A DNA stretch of 64,000 nucleotides, from assembly GCF_017894365.1 (NCBI RefSeq), contig NZ_CP059467.1:62001-126000 (forward strand), written 5' to 3'. Positions within the stretch are counted from its first letter, which is position 1; each line of letters starts with the position of its first letter. Shown piece after piece: positions 15,829-26,300 of the stretch. The translations under genes and the position numbers were made by a program. The notes under the pieces were generated by a model. That model had not been told where the DNA came from. It did no database searches and saw nothing but the letters and a program-made list of their open reading frames with translations. The stretch comes from Aromatoleum bremense (GTDB lineage Bacteria > Pseudomonadota > Gammaproteobacteria > Burkholderiales > Rhodocyclaceae).

Positions 15829-15871
15829 CCTGTAGTTATTCTTGTATACCTATATGTATTACCTGTAGTTA
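15829..15871. other. AT-rich segment next to the iterons
   Basis: Two direct copies of CCTGTAGTTA (15829-15838, 15862-15871) flank an AT-rich stretch (15840-15861), 70 bases beyond the last iteron. In iteron origins, such a segment is the place where the strands first open; that role is inferred. Confidence 0.5.
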
Positions 15872-16727
15872 ACCTCGCGCGGCCTGGGGATAATTTTCGC
15901 GCATGAGCAATGACAACACCGACGGGGAGTTCTGTTCTCGATCAGGGTGGTTTCCCGGGCGTGACGCAAGAAGCGGTCGGCAGCCCTCGCGCGGAGAGTC
16001 CAGAACAGGTTCAGCAGGCCAGACCTGAGCGACGATAATCAGCGCCCCGTCCGACCCACTTCAATCGGTCGTCCCTCAGGACGGGTAACGGCTCCCATCC
16101 GAGGAACGCCTGCCACACGTGCTGCGCTGTCGACGTCCCTTGCTCGTTGCGGCCACTCAGCTCCTGCTAATCGAGCGCCCGCTTCGCGAGCCAAAGCAGC
16201 CGTAGACCGAGCAACAACCCTCAATGGCCACCACACCCGCCTTCGAACGGCAGGTCGCGACCTATGGCGACCTTCCATCCCTGCACAGTCTGGCCAGAAC
16301 TTAGATCGCCTTGATAGGCACCAACCCAGACACCATGGGCTAGCAGCAGCTCGACCTCGGTGGTGGCTACCAACACGACCGCCGGAACGCGAAGTTCATG
16401 CTGTTGCTGGAAATCCGAAAAGTCTCCCAGCTTTGAGGGCGTTACTGCGGTTGCGTATGCTGTATGCCATACGCTTCTTATCAGAAAGAACGACCTCTAG
16501 TCAACCACCGAAACTCGGTAAACGCTCGTTGACCAACACGGTGTTGTCCGCGATGACTGTTCGCTTCTCGTGGTACGGTAAGATGAAATATCTTCAATCA
16601 ACGTGACATGTGTTGATCAGCATTTCACAGGTATGTGTCGGCGTGATTTTGGACTTTGAGATGGCATACGGACTACTACGGCAGCTAGAGTCCCGTAAGT
16701 TTGAATTTATATGGCGAACGAATAACA
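15872..16727. other. About 850 bases without a gene, between the origin and the DISARM-like operon
   Basis: No open frame has coding character. The sequence is less GC-rich near the operon start (16450-16727), which suggests the promoter lies there, but no clear hexamers stand out. TGTTGATC at 16611-16618 repeats the left half of the CBASS operator palindrome; it may be chance. The stretch could include the junction at which the defence cargo was acquired. Confidence 0.3.
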
Positions 16728-19700
16728 ATGGAAAAAATCGACCTTGAGAGCATTTCCAACAACGCGAAGGGAATGCCCGACTGTTGGCACATTGACGCCA
16801 GCGGCAAGTCCTCTCCCGAGGTTTTTCAGAAGCACTTCGGTCTTCCCCGAAGTCTGCGCAACGACAAGAAGCTCCTGGAGGTTTCAGTCTTGCGTCAAAA
16901 GCGTGTGCTGCACTTCATGTGGCGCTTGCTGCACTACCGCAACCTAGGGTTGCAGATCATGCTCATGGGCGACAAGCACGCCAGCCCCGAAGCGCATGCC
17001 ATGGCGCGCTATGACGAGGGCTGGCATCTGCGCAATGAGGAAGATCTCATCGAAGTCGCCAAACTGGATGAGGACGACCTTAATGCCAAGCTAACCGACC
17101 TGCTCGCGCAAAAGCGCGACAAGGAGTACAAACTGCAGCAGGTCAAGGTCCAGATGCTGGCCAACCGGGCCAACACAACCGTCGATCGCGCCTTCGAGGT
17201 CATGGGGAAGTGCGCCATCGAAACTTGGCTTCGCGCGCGAAACGACCTGGCGAATTGGGACAAGCTCGATGACCAAGAGAAGGAGCTCCTAGCTGAAGTC
17301 ATTTTCTGCGGCTACACCTTCTTTGGGAAAGCGGCCTTGGAGGACGTTGCAACCATCGAGCCTAGCGTTTTTGCTTACTGCCGGACCTTCCGGGGCTTAC
17401 CCCCGTTGGTGGTGAACATCGCTCCGGTGGTGCCGGCGGTTCAGGCCGTTCCCCACAAGCCTGTGGACGAACTGCCGACTAAGGTGTCCAAGGACGTGCC
17501 TGCACGTTCGGCCCTGGGCGATTCTACTGCACGTAGTGTGGTCGAGCCTGCATCCAAGATGGAACAGGCGGCCCCGGTCAAGACCGTGGCCAAACCCGCG
17601 GTGGTTCCTACCCAAGCAGCCCCCGCATCCGCTGCACCGAAGCAGGATGCGGCGTTGCCCGCAGGGGCACCAGCACCGAATTCATTACAGCAGCTATACA
17701 GCCTGATCGGCTCCCTGAGCAAGGAGGCCCTGGACAGCAACGACGTCGGTCCCGAGCAGGCCCAACAGATCCGAGACCTGCTGGATCAGCATCTGGAGCG
17801 TCTAACGGAGCTCTATGCGCGCCTGACGCCCGAGGACGTGCGTGCGCTGATCGAACGCTATAGCGATGCCGTCCTCAACATGGCCAAGGCTCTGGAGTTC
17901 GACAACAGCGACCAGCGCGATCTGGTGCCTGTGCTGCGCACGGCCTGGAAGATAACAGTGGTTTCCGCTCTGGAGGATGGGCGTCCGCGTGCCTGGTTCG
18001 AGGTGAACCTGAGCGAGCGCCAGCAACTGCCGGAGTTTGTGGAGCGCTTCGAGGCAGAACAGTCCCGGATTGCGGCGGCCACCAAGGAGATCGATGCGCT
18101 CAGGACCCAGCTGGCCCAAGCTAAGTTTACCGCCCGGGCGTCTCTCAAGGCCAAGGAAACCCACAATAACAACGAGATTAGCAGCGCTCACCAGGAGCTC
18201 GAGACGATCCGAGTGGAGGCGGCTCACTACCTGGTGCCTGAAGGGAGAACCCTCGACGACCTGATGGAAGACGAGTCTCTGCTGGCGGAGGTCAACATTG
18301 AGGTGGAGGGCTTTAACCCGCAAACCGTTCAGGACTTGCAGGCCGTCGTCTCGGCGTTCGAACCCTTGAAATTGAGCCCGCAGGCAGCCGTGCCAGCACC
18401 ATCCGCTGACACCTCGTTAGGGCCTGTGTCAGCCGCGGCTCCAGCTCCTTCTTCTTCCATTATTGAAGCCACCCAAGACGGAGACGAGGTCATTCAGCCG
18501 GAAGCCGAGGTGGCGGTTGTCCATGTGGAACTAGCACCTGTGCAAGCTCCTGAGGCGGAAGATCCCTCCGTTCCGGAAGCAGCCCCACAACCGGAGCACG
18601 AGCCGGAGCATCTAGTGGAACTTGCTTCCGTGGCCCCATCCGAGAAGGCACCCGCACAAGAGCCCGTCCCGGTCATAGAGCCCGAGAGGGAGGTTGAAGA
18701 GCCTCAAGAGGCTACCACCTTCGGTGTGGATGAGGCCTTGCGCCACTTGCATTGGGCTGAATCCAAGGAGGAGGCTCAGCAAGCTTTCCGTATTGCCTAC
18801 GAGCAGTATTCCCAGGTGCCTCGCTACATTGCGGAGGCCGTGGCCTTACACTGGATCGAGGCGGGCCACCTAAATGTGGCGTACCAAATCCTGCGCGACG
18901 CGAATGAGTCAACCCTGCTCTCGGATCGCGTGCTGGACGCCTCGCTCCTGCGCTCAGCCTTCTATGGCATGAACCTGTGGCCCAAGGACCGGGATGCACT
19001 GAGCTACACGCAGCGCGACCTGAACCTGCTCAACCACAAGGACCTGGAAGACCAGCTCGAGCGTAAGCCCACTGGCAGAGTCGTGCCTTACCTGTTGGTG
19101 TGTGCCACCTTTCAACCAGCACTGTTTGCAGGCGGGGAGACTCAGGCGGCAACCTTGCTCAAGCTCGCGGCCGACCACTTTGAAGACCATTTGAGTCGCC
19201 TGATCACGCACACGGCCGAGTTCACCTTGAGGGGCGGCCGGCTCGACCTAGACATCCTCCGCAATGAACAGGCCCAGGAAGTCCATCTGGCGGCGGCCAA
19301 ACTCCAAGATCAGGTCAATACGTGGGTCGAGCTCAACCAGCAGCGCACCAACCGTTGGCATGCCCTCCGCCTGGCCCTGCGCAGCTGCATCAAGCATCCG
19401 ATTATTGCCGAGGCCATTGCCGCCATCAAGGCGGGAGAGCAGGGCGATGCTGCCGCGGTGCGGCGCTTCCGTGACACGTACTCCGTGCATGCCGAGTCGC
19501 GCCGCCTGCTCGACGATCTGGTGGTCGAGATCCGCGCCGATGCCGTCGTGAGCGACCAAATCGACAGCCAAGCCTACACTACCTTCTGTCAGCAGATGGA
19601 TGGTCTGGTGTCCATCGCCCAAGCCTGGCTGCTGGAAGTGACGCCGGCCGACATGCGGCCAAACGAAGTCCAAGATTTCCTGCAGAAGTTCCACACCTTG

Positions 19701-22700
19701 CTGGGACGCTCCATCCACAACCTGGAAAGCCACCCGGAACACGCGGATCTGGAGCACCGCGCTGGCAGCGCCATCCTGCTCAAGCTGCTACGCAAGCTGC
19801 AGGCCGAGATCAAGACCGCATCTCACGACACCTGGCGTTTCGACCAGACAGATGCGACCTTCCGCTTGCCGGAGACGCTGGCGCGTCTGGACATGGGGCA
19901 CGTGGGAGTCGACCTGCGACTGGAATGGTTCGCCATGCGGTTAACCTCTCCCAACTGGCTGGCCGATATGCTGGATTTGGCCCGTCGCCACCAAGCGCAT
20001 TGGGTGCGGTTGCTGCTCCTGCGCCAGCTCGAGGAAATCAGCGGGCCGCGCGACGCCGAAATTGACAGCGTCAGCAACGACATTGCGGGCGTGCGCGCCG
20101 AACTCAAGAAGGCTATTGAGCAGTTCCGTAACCTCTCGCTGCAAGCGATGTCCGTGGACATCATCAGCGAAGGCGAGCACTTGGCAAACATTGACCAGGT
20201 TAATGAGTGGCTCGAAGAGCTTTCCGACCGCAAGCCCTACGTTGACGTCGCTGACATCGACGACGATGTTCAGCTTCGTGTTCGCTCCATGGACAAGCTG
20301 CTAAACAGCAGTGCTGCGCAGCTCGAAGAGGAGCTGAATCGGGAGCTGCTTAGCATCCGCGTCAAGGTCGGTCCCGCCGCCGTGCCTGAAGGCTGGGACA
20401 CACGTGCCCGCCATGCGCTGGACAAGCGCAACCTGTCGCTGGTGCGCGAACTGATCAACCAACTTAAGGAGCACAGCGAACGCAACGCCCGTCTTGTGGA
20501 GACTTCGCTGCTCGACAATGCCGAATTCTCTGCCTTCCTCCAAGCGGAGAACGGGCTCTACACCCTGCTGCACGAGCACCCAAGCCCCCGCGAAGCAGGG
20601 GATCTGGTCATCGATGAGCAGCCCGGCGGACTGAACTATGCCGTGCACAAGGCGGACTTCAACGACGTTATCGAGACTTTGCTCGAATGGCGCAGCAAGG
20701 GCAAGAACAAGAAAGCCACGCTGGAGATGCCCACATACGAAGGCATTGTGTCGGTGTTGCGGTTCCTAGGGATCGAGGTGGTCAACAAGATCGGCAAGAC
20801 CGAGAGGCTCAATAACTGTGAGTACACCCCGACAGGCGACTTCCGACGCCTCAAGGTCCGCATCTCGCGTCCCACCTTACCCAAGGGTTTCCCTTTATTC
20901 GAAGGGGACGTGGGATCGTCCCAGCCCCTGAACATCATCTTCGTGCAGGGGAACTGGAACCAGGTGGGCCTCATCGATCTGATCGAGCGCCACGGTCAGC
21001 CGGACCGCGCCATCCTCATGGTGGGGCAGCCCCTGAGTCCCGAAGAACGCAGAGGCTTCGCGGCCTTCTGTCGTGACCACAAGTGCACCATCTTCTTGCT
21101 CGATCCTGTGATCCTGTCCTACGTGGCCACCGCGCGCCATCGGCAGATGATGCTTGAGACCTTCTTGCGGGTCAGCGCCGCTTGGACCTCCTACAACCCG
21201 TACACTAAGGGGGATGCCCGTCTGCCGGCTCCGCCCGAGATGCGATTTGGCCGCGAGAACGACATCGCCTCGCTCGTCGAGCCTCGCGGCGCGGCTCTAG
21301 TCTACGGTGGCCGTCAGCTGGGCAAGACGACGCTGCTCAACGCCGCGGTCCAGGAGTTCAAGAAGCGCGATCCGCTGCAGAACCACGCCTTCTACATGCC
21401 TATGGATGGAATCTTCCAGCATGTGGTCGAGCGCGGGATCAACGTCAAGAAGCGTCTTTTCGAACAGCTCGTCGTCAAACTGATAGATGACGAGGTTCTA
21501 ACCAGCAACCTCAGCAATGCCCAGATGGATCCGGAAGACCGGCTGCGTCAGGAGTTTCTGCGCCCCGGCACCAAACGAGTCCTCTTTTGTCTGGACGAAA
21601 TCGATTCCGTCCTCAACAAGGACGCCGCGACCAACTTCGAGTTGGTGCGCTCCCTCAAGGCACTGGTCAACGACCCCCACCATCGCTTTCGCGTTGTGTT
21701 TGCAGGTCTCAACAACGTTAACCGCTTCCGGACGTACCCGAACGTCCCGCTGGAGCAGCTGGGCAGTCCGTTGGAAGTCGGTATCCTCTCATCCCAAGAT
21801 GCACGCAGTCTCATCCTTCAGCCGCTGACTGCCTTGGGCTATCGCTTTGAGGAGCCCGAACTGGTGGACCGCATTATGGCGTTCACCAACAGGCACCCCA
21901 GCTTGCTGCACATCTTCTGCAGCGAGTTGGTCGAGCAGCTGGGACGCGACCGCAGCCGCCAGGACGGTTTTCGCCTGATTCGCCAGAGCGACATCGAAAA
22001 CATCGAGAACAACTCAGATGTACGCCGACTCTCGGGCGAGCGCTTCGACATGACGCTTAACCTAGACAAGCGCTACACGGTCGCTGTCTACGGCTTGATT
22101 GCTGCCTACGACAAGGGCATTGGTAAGTTCACCGTGAGCAAAGCGCTCGAGGTGGCACGCACCTGGGTCCCCGAAGAGTTCGAGCAAATGAGCGAATCGG
22201 GCTTCGAGAGCCTGTTGCTGGAGCTTGTAGGTCTGGGTGTGCTTCGCGTTGACGACAAGGCCAAGCGCCAGTACGCCTTGCGCAATCAGTCCATCCTGCA
22301 GCTTATCGGCTCGATGGATGATATCCAGCACAAGTTGCAAGTGGCGATTGACGACCTCAAGAACCACGCCGAGGATGTGCTGACCTGCCACGCCACGTGC
22401 CCGGCGCCCAACCCCATCCCGTCCCCGCTGTCCTTGCAGGACGAGCGCATGATCCTGTCGGCCAAGCCGCCCGAGGGGGCACCGAAGTATTCGGTCTCGT
22501 TGATCATGGGTACACCGGCGCTGGGCATGACCCTTAAGGGGATGCAAGAGGGCTTCGGCGCCATCAACGAGTTCCAGTCGGGCACCCAGATGTTCAACTA
22601 CGAGACACGCGTCGTCACCGATACGGCGACGATGGATCTCAAGCGCTTCTCGGATACGATCCATACGGCCATCGGGGCCTGGGCCTCGGCCAATCCGGCG

Positions 22701-23465
22701 GTGGTGCTGATTTCGCTCGAGGATTGTTCCTCGATCGATCGGATCATGGACCTGATCAGCATCGCCAATGAAAAGGCTTCGCAAGCGACAAGGCTCAAAC
22801 ATCCATTGCGTCTGGTCTTCCTGCTGGGCGCGCGCGCCATGTGGAGCTGGCATGCCCACTCTTGGCTCACGACCGCGCCCAATGAGATCGGTGGCCAGGT
22901 GGAGCTCAACCGCTGGACGCGCCACGCTTGCGAAGGCCTGCTGGAGCAGCAGGGTATGTCGGTGACCTCCGAGCAAGGCGACATGCTTCGCAGTGCCACC
23001 GAAGGTTGGTATGTCTTCCTGATGAAGTTTATCGAGGTGCGCAAGAAGAAGGCGTCGGCTTCTAGCTTCAACGATTTCTCCAAGGTTTTCACGCCGCTGG
23101 TCGAGCTGCCACCCAAGGAATTCGAGAAGTTCCTCCTGCAGTCGGGCATGAATTGCGTGGAATGGTCCTTGCCTCTGGCAGGCAAACTCAAGGAGTTCGA
23201 GGCGCTTAGCAACTTCTCCAAGGAAGACCTGCAGACCGCTATCGGATTCATGGGCGAGGAACAGCCTGATTTTCCCATCACGCCCGAGCAGTCGGATGCC
23301 GTGGTGCGTTGGTGGGCCGCATTGCGGGTCATTGAGGTCAACACCAAGGCGAAATCCAAGGCCGCCCACCGGGAAGGCAAGATCACCTACAGCTTCATTC
23401 GCTCGATCCAGCGTGCGATCGGCGAGCATGTCAATCAAAGTGGCGCCAAGGAAGCGCGGCCGTGA
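16728..23465 (+). CDS. Giant AAA/STAND-type ATPase leading the DISARM-like operon
   Basis: A 2245-residue protein not found in canonical DISARM. Visible layout: an N-terminal helical region (1-225), a Pro/Ala linker (228-315), helices with a coiled coil (about 330-505), an acidic Pro-rich linker (548-661), a long helical-repeat middle (660-1400), a P-loop ATPase with Walker A GGRQLGKTTL (about 1527-1536) and Walker B VLFCLDEID (about 1618-1626), a winged-helix-like segment (about 1785-1855) and a C-terminal helical domain. The architecture resembles STAND-type sensors and the large ATPases of BREX, so a role as sensor or loader is reasonable but unproven. The ATG at 16728 is preferred; a TTG at 16701 is in frame. 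It overlaps the next gene (GTGA), so the proteins are made together. Confidence 0.75.
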   Translation: MEKIDLESISNNAKGMPDCWHIDASGKSSPEVFQKHFGLPRSLRNDKKLLEVSVLRQKRVLHFMWRLLHYRNLGLQIMLMGDKHASPEAHAMARYDEGWHLRNEEDLIEVAKLDEDDLNAKLTDLLAQKRDKEYKLQQVKVQMLANRANTTVDRAFEVMGKCAIETWLRARNDLANWDKLDDQEKELLAEVIFCGYTFFGKAALEDVATIEPSVFAYCRTFRGLPPLVVNIAPVVPAVQAVPHKPVDELPTKVSKDVPARSALGDSTARSVVEPASKMEQAAPVKTVAKPAVVPTQAAPASAAPKQDAALPAGAPAPNSLQQLYSLIGSLSKEALDSNDVGPEQAQQIRDLLDQHLERLTELYARLTPEDVRALIERYSDAVLNMAKALEFDNSDQRDLVPVLRTAWKITVVSALEDGRPRAWFEVNLSERQQLPEFVERFEAEQSRIAAATKEIDALRTQLAQAKFTARASLKAKETHNNNEISSAHQELETIRVEAAHYLVPEGRTLDDLMEDESLLAEVNIEVEGFNPQTVQDLQAVVSAFEPLKLSPQAAVPAPSADTSLGPVSAAAPAPSSSIIEATQDGDEVIQPEAEVAVVHVELAPVQAPEAEDPSVPEAAPQPEHEPEHLVELASVAPSEKAPAQEPVPVIEPEREVEEPQEATTFGVDEALRHLHWAESKEEAQQAFRIAYEQYSQVPRYIAEAVALHWIEAGHLNVAYQILRDANESTLLSDRVLDASLLRSAFYGMNLWPKDRDALSYTQRDLNLLNHKDLEDQLERKPTGRVVPYLLVCATFQPALFAGGETQAATLLKLAADHFEDHLSRLITHTAEFTLRGGRLDLDILRNEQAQEVHLAAAKLQDQVNTWVELNQQRTNRWHALRLALRSCIKHPIIAEAIAAIKAGEQGDAAAVRRFRDTYSVHAESRRLLDDLVVEIRADAVVSDQIDSQAYTTFCQQMDGLVSIAQAWLLEVTPADMRPNEVQDFLQKFHTLLGRSIHNLESHPEHADLEHRAGSAILLKLLRKLQAEIKTASHDTWRFDQTDATFRLPETLARLDMGHVGVDLRLEWFAMRLTSPNWLADMLDLARRHQAHWVRLLLLRQLEEISGPRDAEIDSVSNDIAGVRAELKKAIEQFRNLSLQAMSVDIISEGEHLANIDQVNEWLEELSDRKPYVDVADIDDDVQLRVRSMDKLLNSSAAQLEEELNRELLSIRVKVGPAAVPEGWDTRARHALDKRNLSLVRELINQLKEHSERNARLVETSLLDNAEFSAFLQAENGLYTLLHEHPSPREAGDLVIDEQPGGLNYAVHKADFNDVIETLLEWRSKGKNKKATLEMPTYEGIVSVLRFLGIEVVNKIGKTERLNNCEYTPTGDFRRLKVRISRPTLPKGFPLFEGDVGSSQPLNIIFVQGNWNQVGLIDLIERHGQPDRAILMVGQPLSPEERRGFAAFCRDHKCTIFLLDPVILSYVATARHRQMMLETFLRVSAAWTSYNPYTKGDARLPAPPEMRFGRENDIASLVEPRGAALVYGGRQLGKTTLLNAAVQEFKKRDPLQNHAFYMPMDGIFQHVVERGINVKKRLFEQLVVKLIDDEVLTSNLSNAQMDPEDRLRQEFLRPGTKRVLFCLDEIDSVLNKDAATNFELVRSLKALVNDPHHRFRVVFAGLNNVNRFRTYPNVPLEQLGSPLEVGILSSQDARSLILQPLTALGYRFEEPELVDRIMAFTNRHPSLLHIFCSELVEQLGRDRSRQDGFRLIRQSDIENIENNSDVRRLSGERFDMTLNLDKRYTVAVYGLIAAYDKGIGKFTVSKALEVARTWVPEEFEQMSESGFESLLLELVGLGVLRVDDKAKRQYALRNQSILQLIGSMDDIQHKLQVAIDDLKNHAEDVLTCHATCPAPNPIPSPLSLQDERMILSAKPPEGAPKYSVSLIMGTPALGMTLKGMQEGFGAINEFQSGTQMFNYETRVVTDTATMDLKRFSDTIHTAIGAWASANPAVVLISLEDCSSIDRIMDLISIANEKASQATRLKHPLRLVFLLGARAMWSWHAHSWLTTAPNEIGGQVELNRWTRHACEGLLEQQGMSVTSEQGDMLRSATEGWYVFLMKFIEVRKKKASASSFNDFSKVFTPLVELPPKEFEKFLLQSGMNCVEWSLPLAGKLKEFEALSNFSKEDLQTAIGFMGEEQPDFPITPEQSDAVVRWWAALRVIEVNTKAKSKAAHREGKITYSFIRSIQRAIGEHVNQSGAKEARP

Positions 23466-26266
23466 AACCCACCTTCCCCGCAACCACGCCAGTCCCCAAA
23501 GGCTGGCGTGGTTTGGTTGAAGAGTCCTGGCCGGCGGTCACAGCGTCGGAGTTGCTGCGCGGCGGCGACGAGATCTGGCATGCCGAAGGCTTGAGCACGC
23601 CCAAGGAAGAAGAGGCCGTGGCCTTGGCCGCCATGGGGCGGTTGCTGCGCTACGGCCAGTCGGTTCACCTGAACCTGCCCATTGGCCGTGAACCAACCTT
23701 GCCCCGTCTGGCCTTCTACCTTCACCGCCTGCGACTGGATGCCGCCGGCGGGCTGATGCGGTCGGCCTGGCTCAATCCAGTGACCATTGCCCACCGCAAT
23801 GACCTGATCGTTTTCGGACGACCGCGGCGCATGCTGCGCGACTTCAGCACCTCGGCCGTGATGCGGCCGATGGTGGTGGATACCATCCGGCCTTTGGCTC
23901 CGTCGGAATTCCAGCGGACCTTGCTGGTGAACGGCCACGGGGACCTTCTGGAAACTCTGAAACTACTCTCCGAAAAGAGTCTGCCTTTTGCCATAGTGGT
24001 GCAGGTAACGCCCCAAGGATGCGATGGAAACTCGGTAAGCATAATCAAGGTCCTGCCTGATTTCTTTCCTGGCATACCCATCGTGGCCCTAGGCTACACT
24101 GGTCAGGTGCTCAGCGAGCCCTTGCCGATGCATACCTGGAACACTCGTATCGGAGATGTGGTTGCCTTGCGCCATGCCTCATGCGAGCCGCTGACCTGCA
24201 CCCCAAACGTCGAGGTGGTTGCCGCGCGCGACCCTGTGATGGATGCCTTCGTCAAGAAGCTGGGCTTCATGGTCTGGAACTTGAAGCGCAAGATGGAGGA
24301 AACCGGAGGGCTCTCGCGGGAGCTCTCCGCCTTGATGGCGGTCGATCGGGCCCTGCGCTGCCTCAATGTACCCCTGCCCGTGCACGAGCAAGGCACCTTG
24401 CGCCATGTACGTGGCGGTCGCTACCCCGTTCGCATGATTGAGTCGTGGCTGGAGATCGCCTCTCGCCTGAAGGGGCGACGCGGCGACATCCAGGAATTGC
24501 ACGCCCAGATTCTGGTTATGACGCGCAACATGATGAAGGACCTCACCGAGGCCAAGCCTGGGAGGGGCGAAGCCCTCATCCAGTTGTGTGGCCAGGTCTT
24601 GAACAGCGATCAGCGGGCCTGCGTGCTAGTGGGTGGCCGGCGCGACGCCGAGATTCTGCAGAGCTACATCGAAAGGCGTCTCGGACCAGAGGCGATCGAG
24701 AACATCACGGTCTCCCAGATGGACGGCTCAACGGCGGTGCCACCCGAAGGGATCGATCTGGCCATCTACGCCGGAGTGCTTTATCCCTCGCGCATCCATT
24801 GGCTGGGCTTGGCCGCCAAGCGCAAACTGGTGCTATGCCACCCGTTCGAGCAGGAATGGGTTTGCCAGCAGATCGATCGCTGGTGGCAGGGCTATGCCTT
24901 GCCCAGTGCCCCTACGGGCGACAAGCAGCGCCTGTGGTCGCTCGAATGGCCAGCCCAAGGGTGCTTGAAGGATGCGCTCATCGACAACGAAGCCTTGTGC
25001 GGCAACGAAACGTCCTTCACCTTGTTCGAGATCGATGGCGAATACCCGCGCCAGATGCGTGTAGCCCAACTCGAAGCCACCCGCGGTTTCAAAGACTGGC
25101 TCAATGTGCTTATGACCGAGCCGCTGCCCGTGCAGCGCGACGATGAGATTGCACCGGAGCCCACGCGCGATGTCGTCGTGCTGCACTTGGAGGGGCAGTC
25201 CGAGCCCATCCGTTGGGCCGTGAACCACCAGATTCTTCGCCTTCAGGACGATGAATTGGTCGTCTGCACCGCCAGGGACCTGGAAGTCGGTAACGAACTG
25301 GTCATGCTTGTCAGCAGCGATGAGCGCGTCGCCACACAGCGCGATCTCTTTGACATGTTCGTGCAGAACAACCATGGCCTATCCCAGACCCTGCGCATCG
25401 CCGAAAAATGGCAGGAGTTTGTGGATGCCGGCATGCAGAAGTTCGAAACCGCCATCGAATTGAACAGCTATCTTAAGTCCAAGCGCTACGAGGTACATAA
25501 CAACACAGTGCAAAACTGGGCCCACGGCGGCGTGATCGGGCCAAAGGACCCGGCGGCCATCCGGTTGCTGGCTGAACTGGCTGAGATTCCGAGTGCAGAC
25601 AAGATGACTACAATGGTGGCCAATGCGATTCAGGTCATCCGTGCCGAGCATCGCCGCATCGGTTCGGACCTGCGGCGGGCCATTGCGGTGTCGCGCAACC
25701 GGGACGTCTCGGCAGTTCAGGTCGGCTCGCGGCGGTTTTCGCGCGACGTCTTTGACGCCATGGTACAAATCAGCCGGGTGGTGGGCATCGAGCGCCCTTC
25801 CCTAGAGCAGTCAAGCTTTGCCCAGCGACGCTCCCTAAAGGACCTAGCTCTGGACTTTGCAATCGAGCACGGCAACAAAGTCCTTTTCACCTCCGGATGC
25901 GAGCGTTCCATGAGCCGTTCGGCTTACGCCGATCTACAGGCTTTTGGCGAGGTTCTCAAAGTGCTGGTCGATGGGTTCTACCCCATGTACGCCAAGCACA
26001 GCAAGTCACTCAAAGACGTCGAGGGCATGCTGGCCCCTATTCCTGCATCCTATGCTGGAGGCATGTCCGATGTCACCAAGGGCAAGCACGAGCAGCACTA
26101 TTTCCGGCAATACGAAGGCCAGCGTGTGGACATCTCGCGACACATCAAGCTTGGTCGGGCATACGACCCGCGCTACACACTGCGTCTGTACTTCCACTGG
26201 GATGCGGAACGCGCCAAGGTCGTGGTGCACCACGCCGGCGAACACTTGCCGACCCTGACTAGCTAA
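23462..26266 (+). CDS. drmE: DrmE-like DISARM protein
   Basis: A 934-residue protein starting at a GTG that overlaps the previous stop. The order beside drmA, drmB and drmC and the C-terminal region (YFRQYEGQRVDISRHIKLG, then YFHWDAERAKVVVHHAGEHL) suggest DrmE, the marker of class 2 DISARM, whose molecular role is unknown. A helix-rich segment near residues 650-720 (SYLKSKRYEVHNNTVQNWAH) looks like a small DNA-binding region. The N-terminal half contains alternating beta/alpha segments like an inactive helicase (GGRRDAEILQSYIERRLG, then DLAIYAGVLYPSRIHW), without a Walker A motif. The family assignment is from memory of DrmE and from context; a profile search should decide. Confidence 0.6.
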   Translation: MKPTFPATTPVPKGWRGLVEESWPAVTASELLRGGDEIWHAEGLSTPKEEEAVALAAMGRLLRYGQSVHLNLPIGREPTLPRLAFYLHRLRLDAAGGLMRSAWLNPVTIAHRNDLIVFGRPRRMLRDFSTSAVMRPMVVDTIRPLAPSEFQRTLLVNGHGDLLETLKLLSEKSLPFAIVVQVTPQGCDGNSVSIIKVLPDFFPGIPIVALGYTGQVLSEPLPMHTWNTRIGDVVALRHASCEPLTCTPNVEVVAARDPVMDAFVKKLGFMVWNLKRKMEETGGLSRELSALMAVDRALRCLNVPLPVHEQGTLRHVRGGRYPVRMIESWLEIASRLKGRRGDIQELHAQILVMTRNMMKDLTEAKPGRGEALIQLCGQVLNSDQRACVLVGGRRDAEILQSYIERRLGPEAIENITVSQMDGSTAVPPEGIDLAIYAGVLYPSRIHWLGLAAKRKLVLCHPFEQEWVCQQIDRWWQGYALPSAPTGDKQRLWSLEWPAQGCLKDALIDNEALCGNETSFTLFEIDGEYPRQMRVAQLEATRGFKDWLNVLMTEPLPVQRDDEIAPEPTRDVVVLHLEGQSEPIRWAVNHQILRLQDDELVVCTARDLEVGNELVMLVSSDERVATQRDLFDMFVQNNHGLSQTLRIAEKWQEFVDAGMQKFETAIELNSYLKSKRYEVHNNTVQNWAHGGVIGPKDPAAIRLLAELAEIPSADKMTTMVANAIQVIRAEHRRIGSDLRRAIAVSRNRDVSAVQVGSRRFSRDVFDAMVQISRVVGIERPSLEQSSFAQRRSLKDLALDFAIEHGNKVLFTSGCERSMSRSAYADLQAFGEVLKVLVDGFYPMYAKHSKSLKDVEGMLAPIPASYAGGMSDVTKGKHEQHYFRQYEGQRVDISRHIKLGRAYDPRYTLRLYFHWDAERAKVVVHHAGEHLPTLTS

Positions 26267-26300
26267 GCCCATCCTCCACATCAACCTTGATCCTTTGCCT

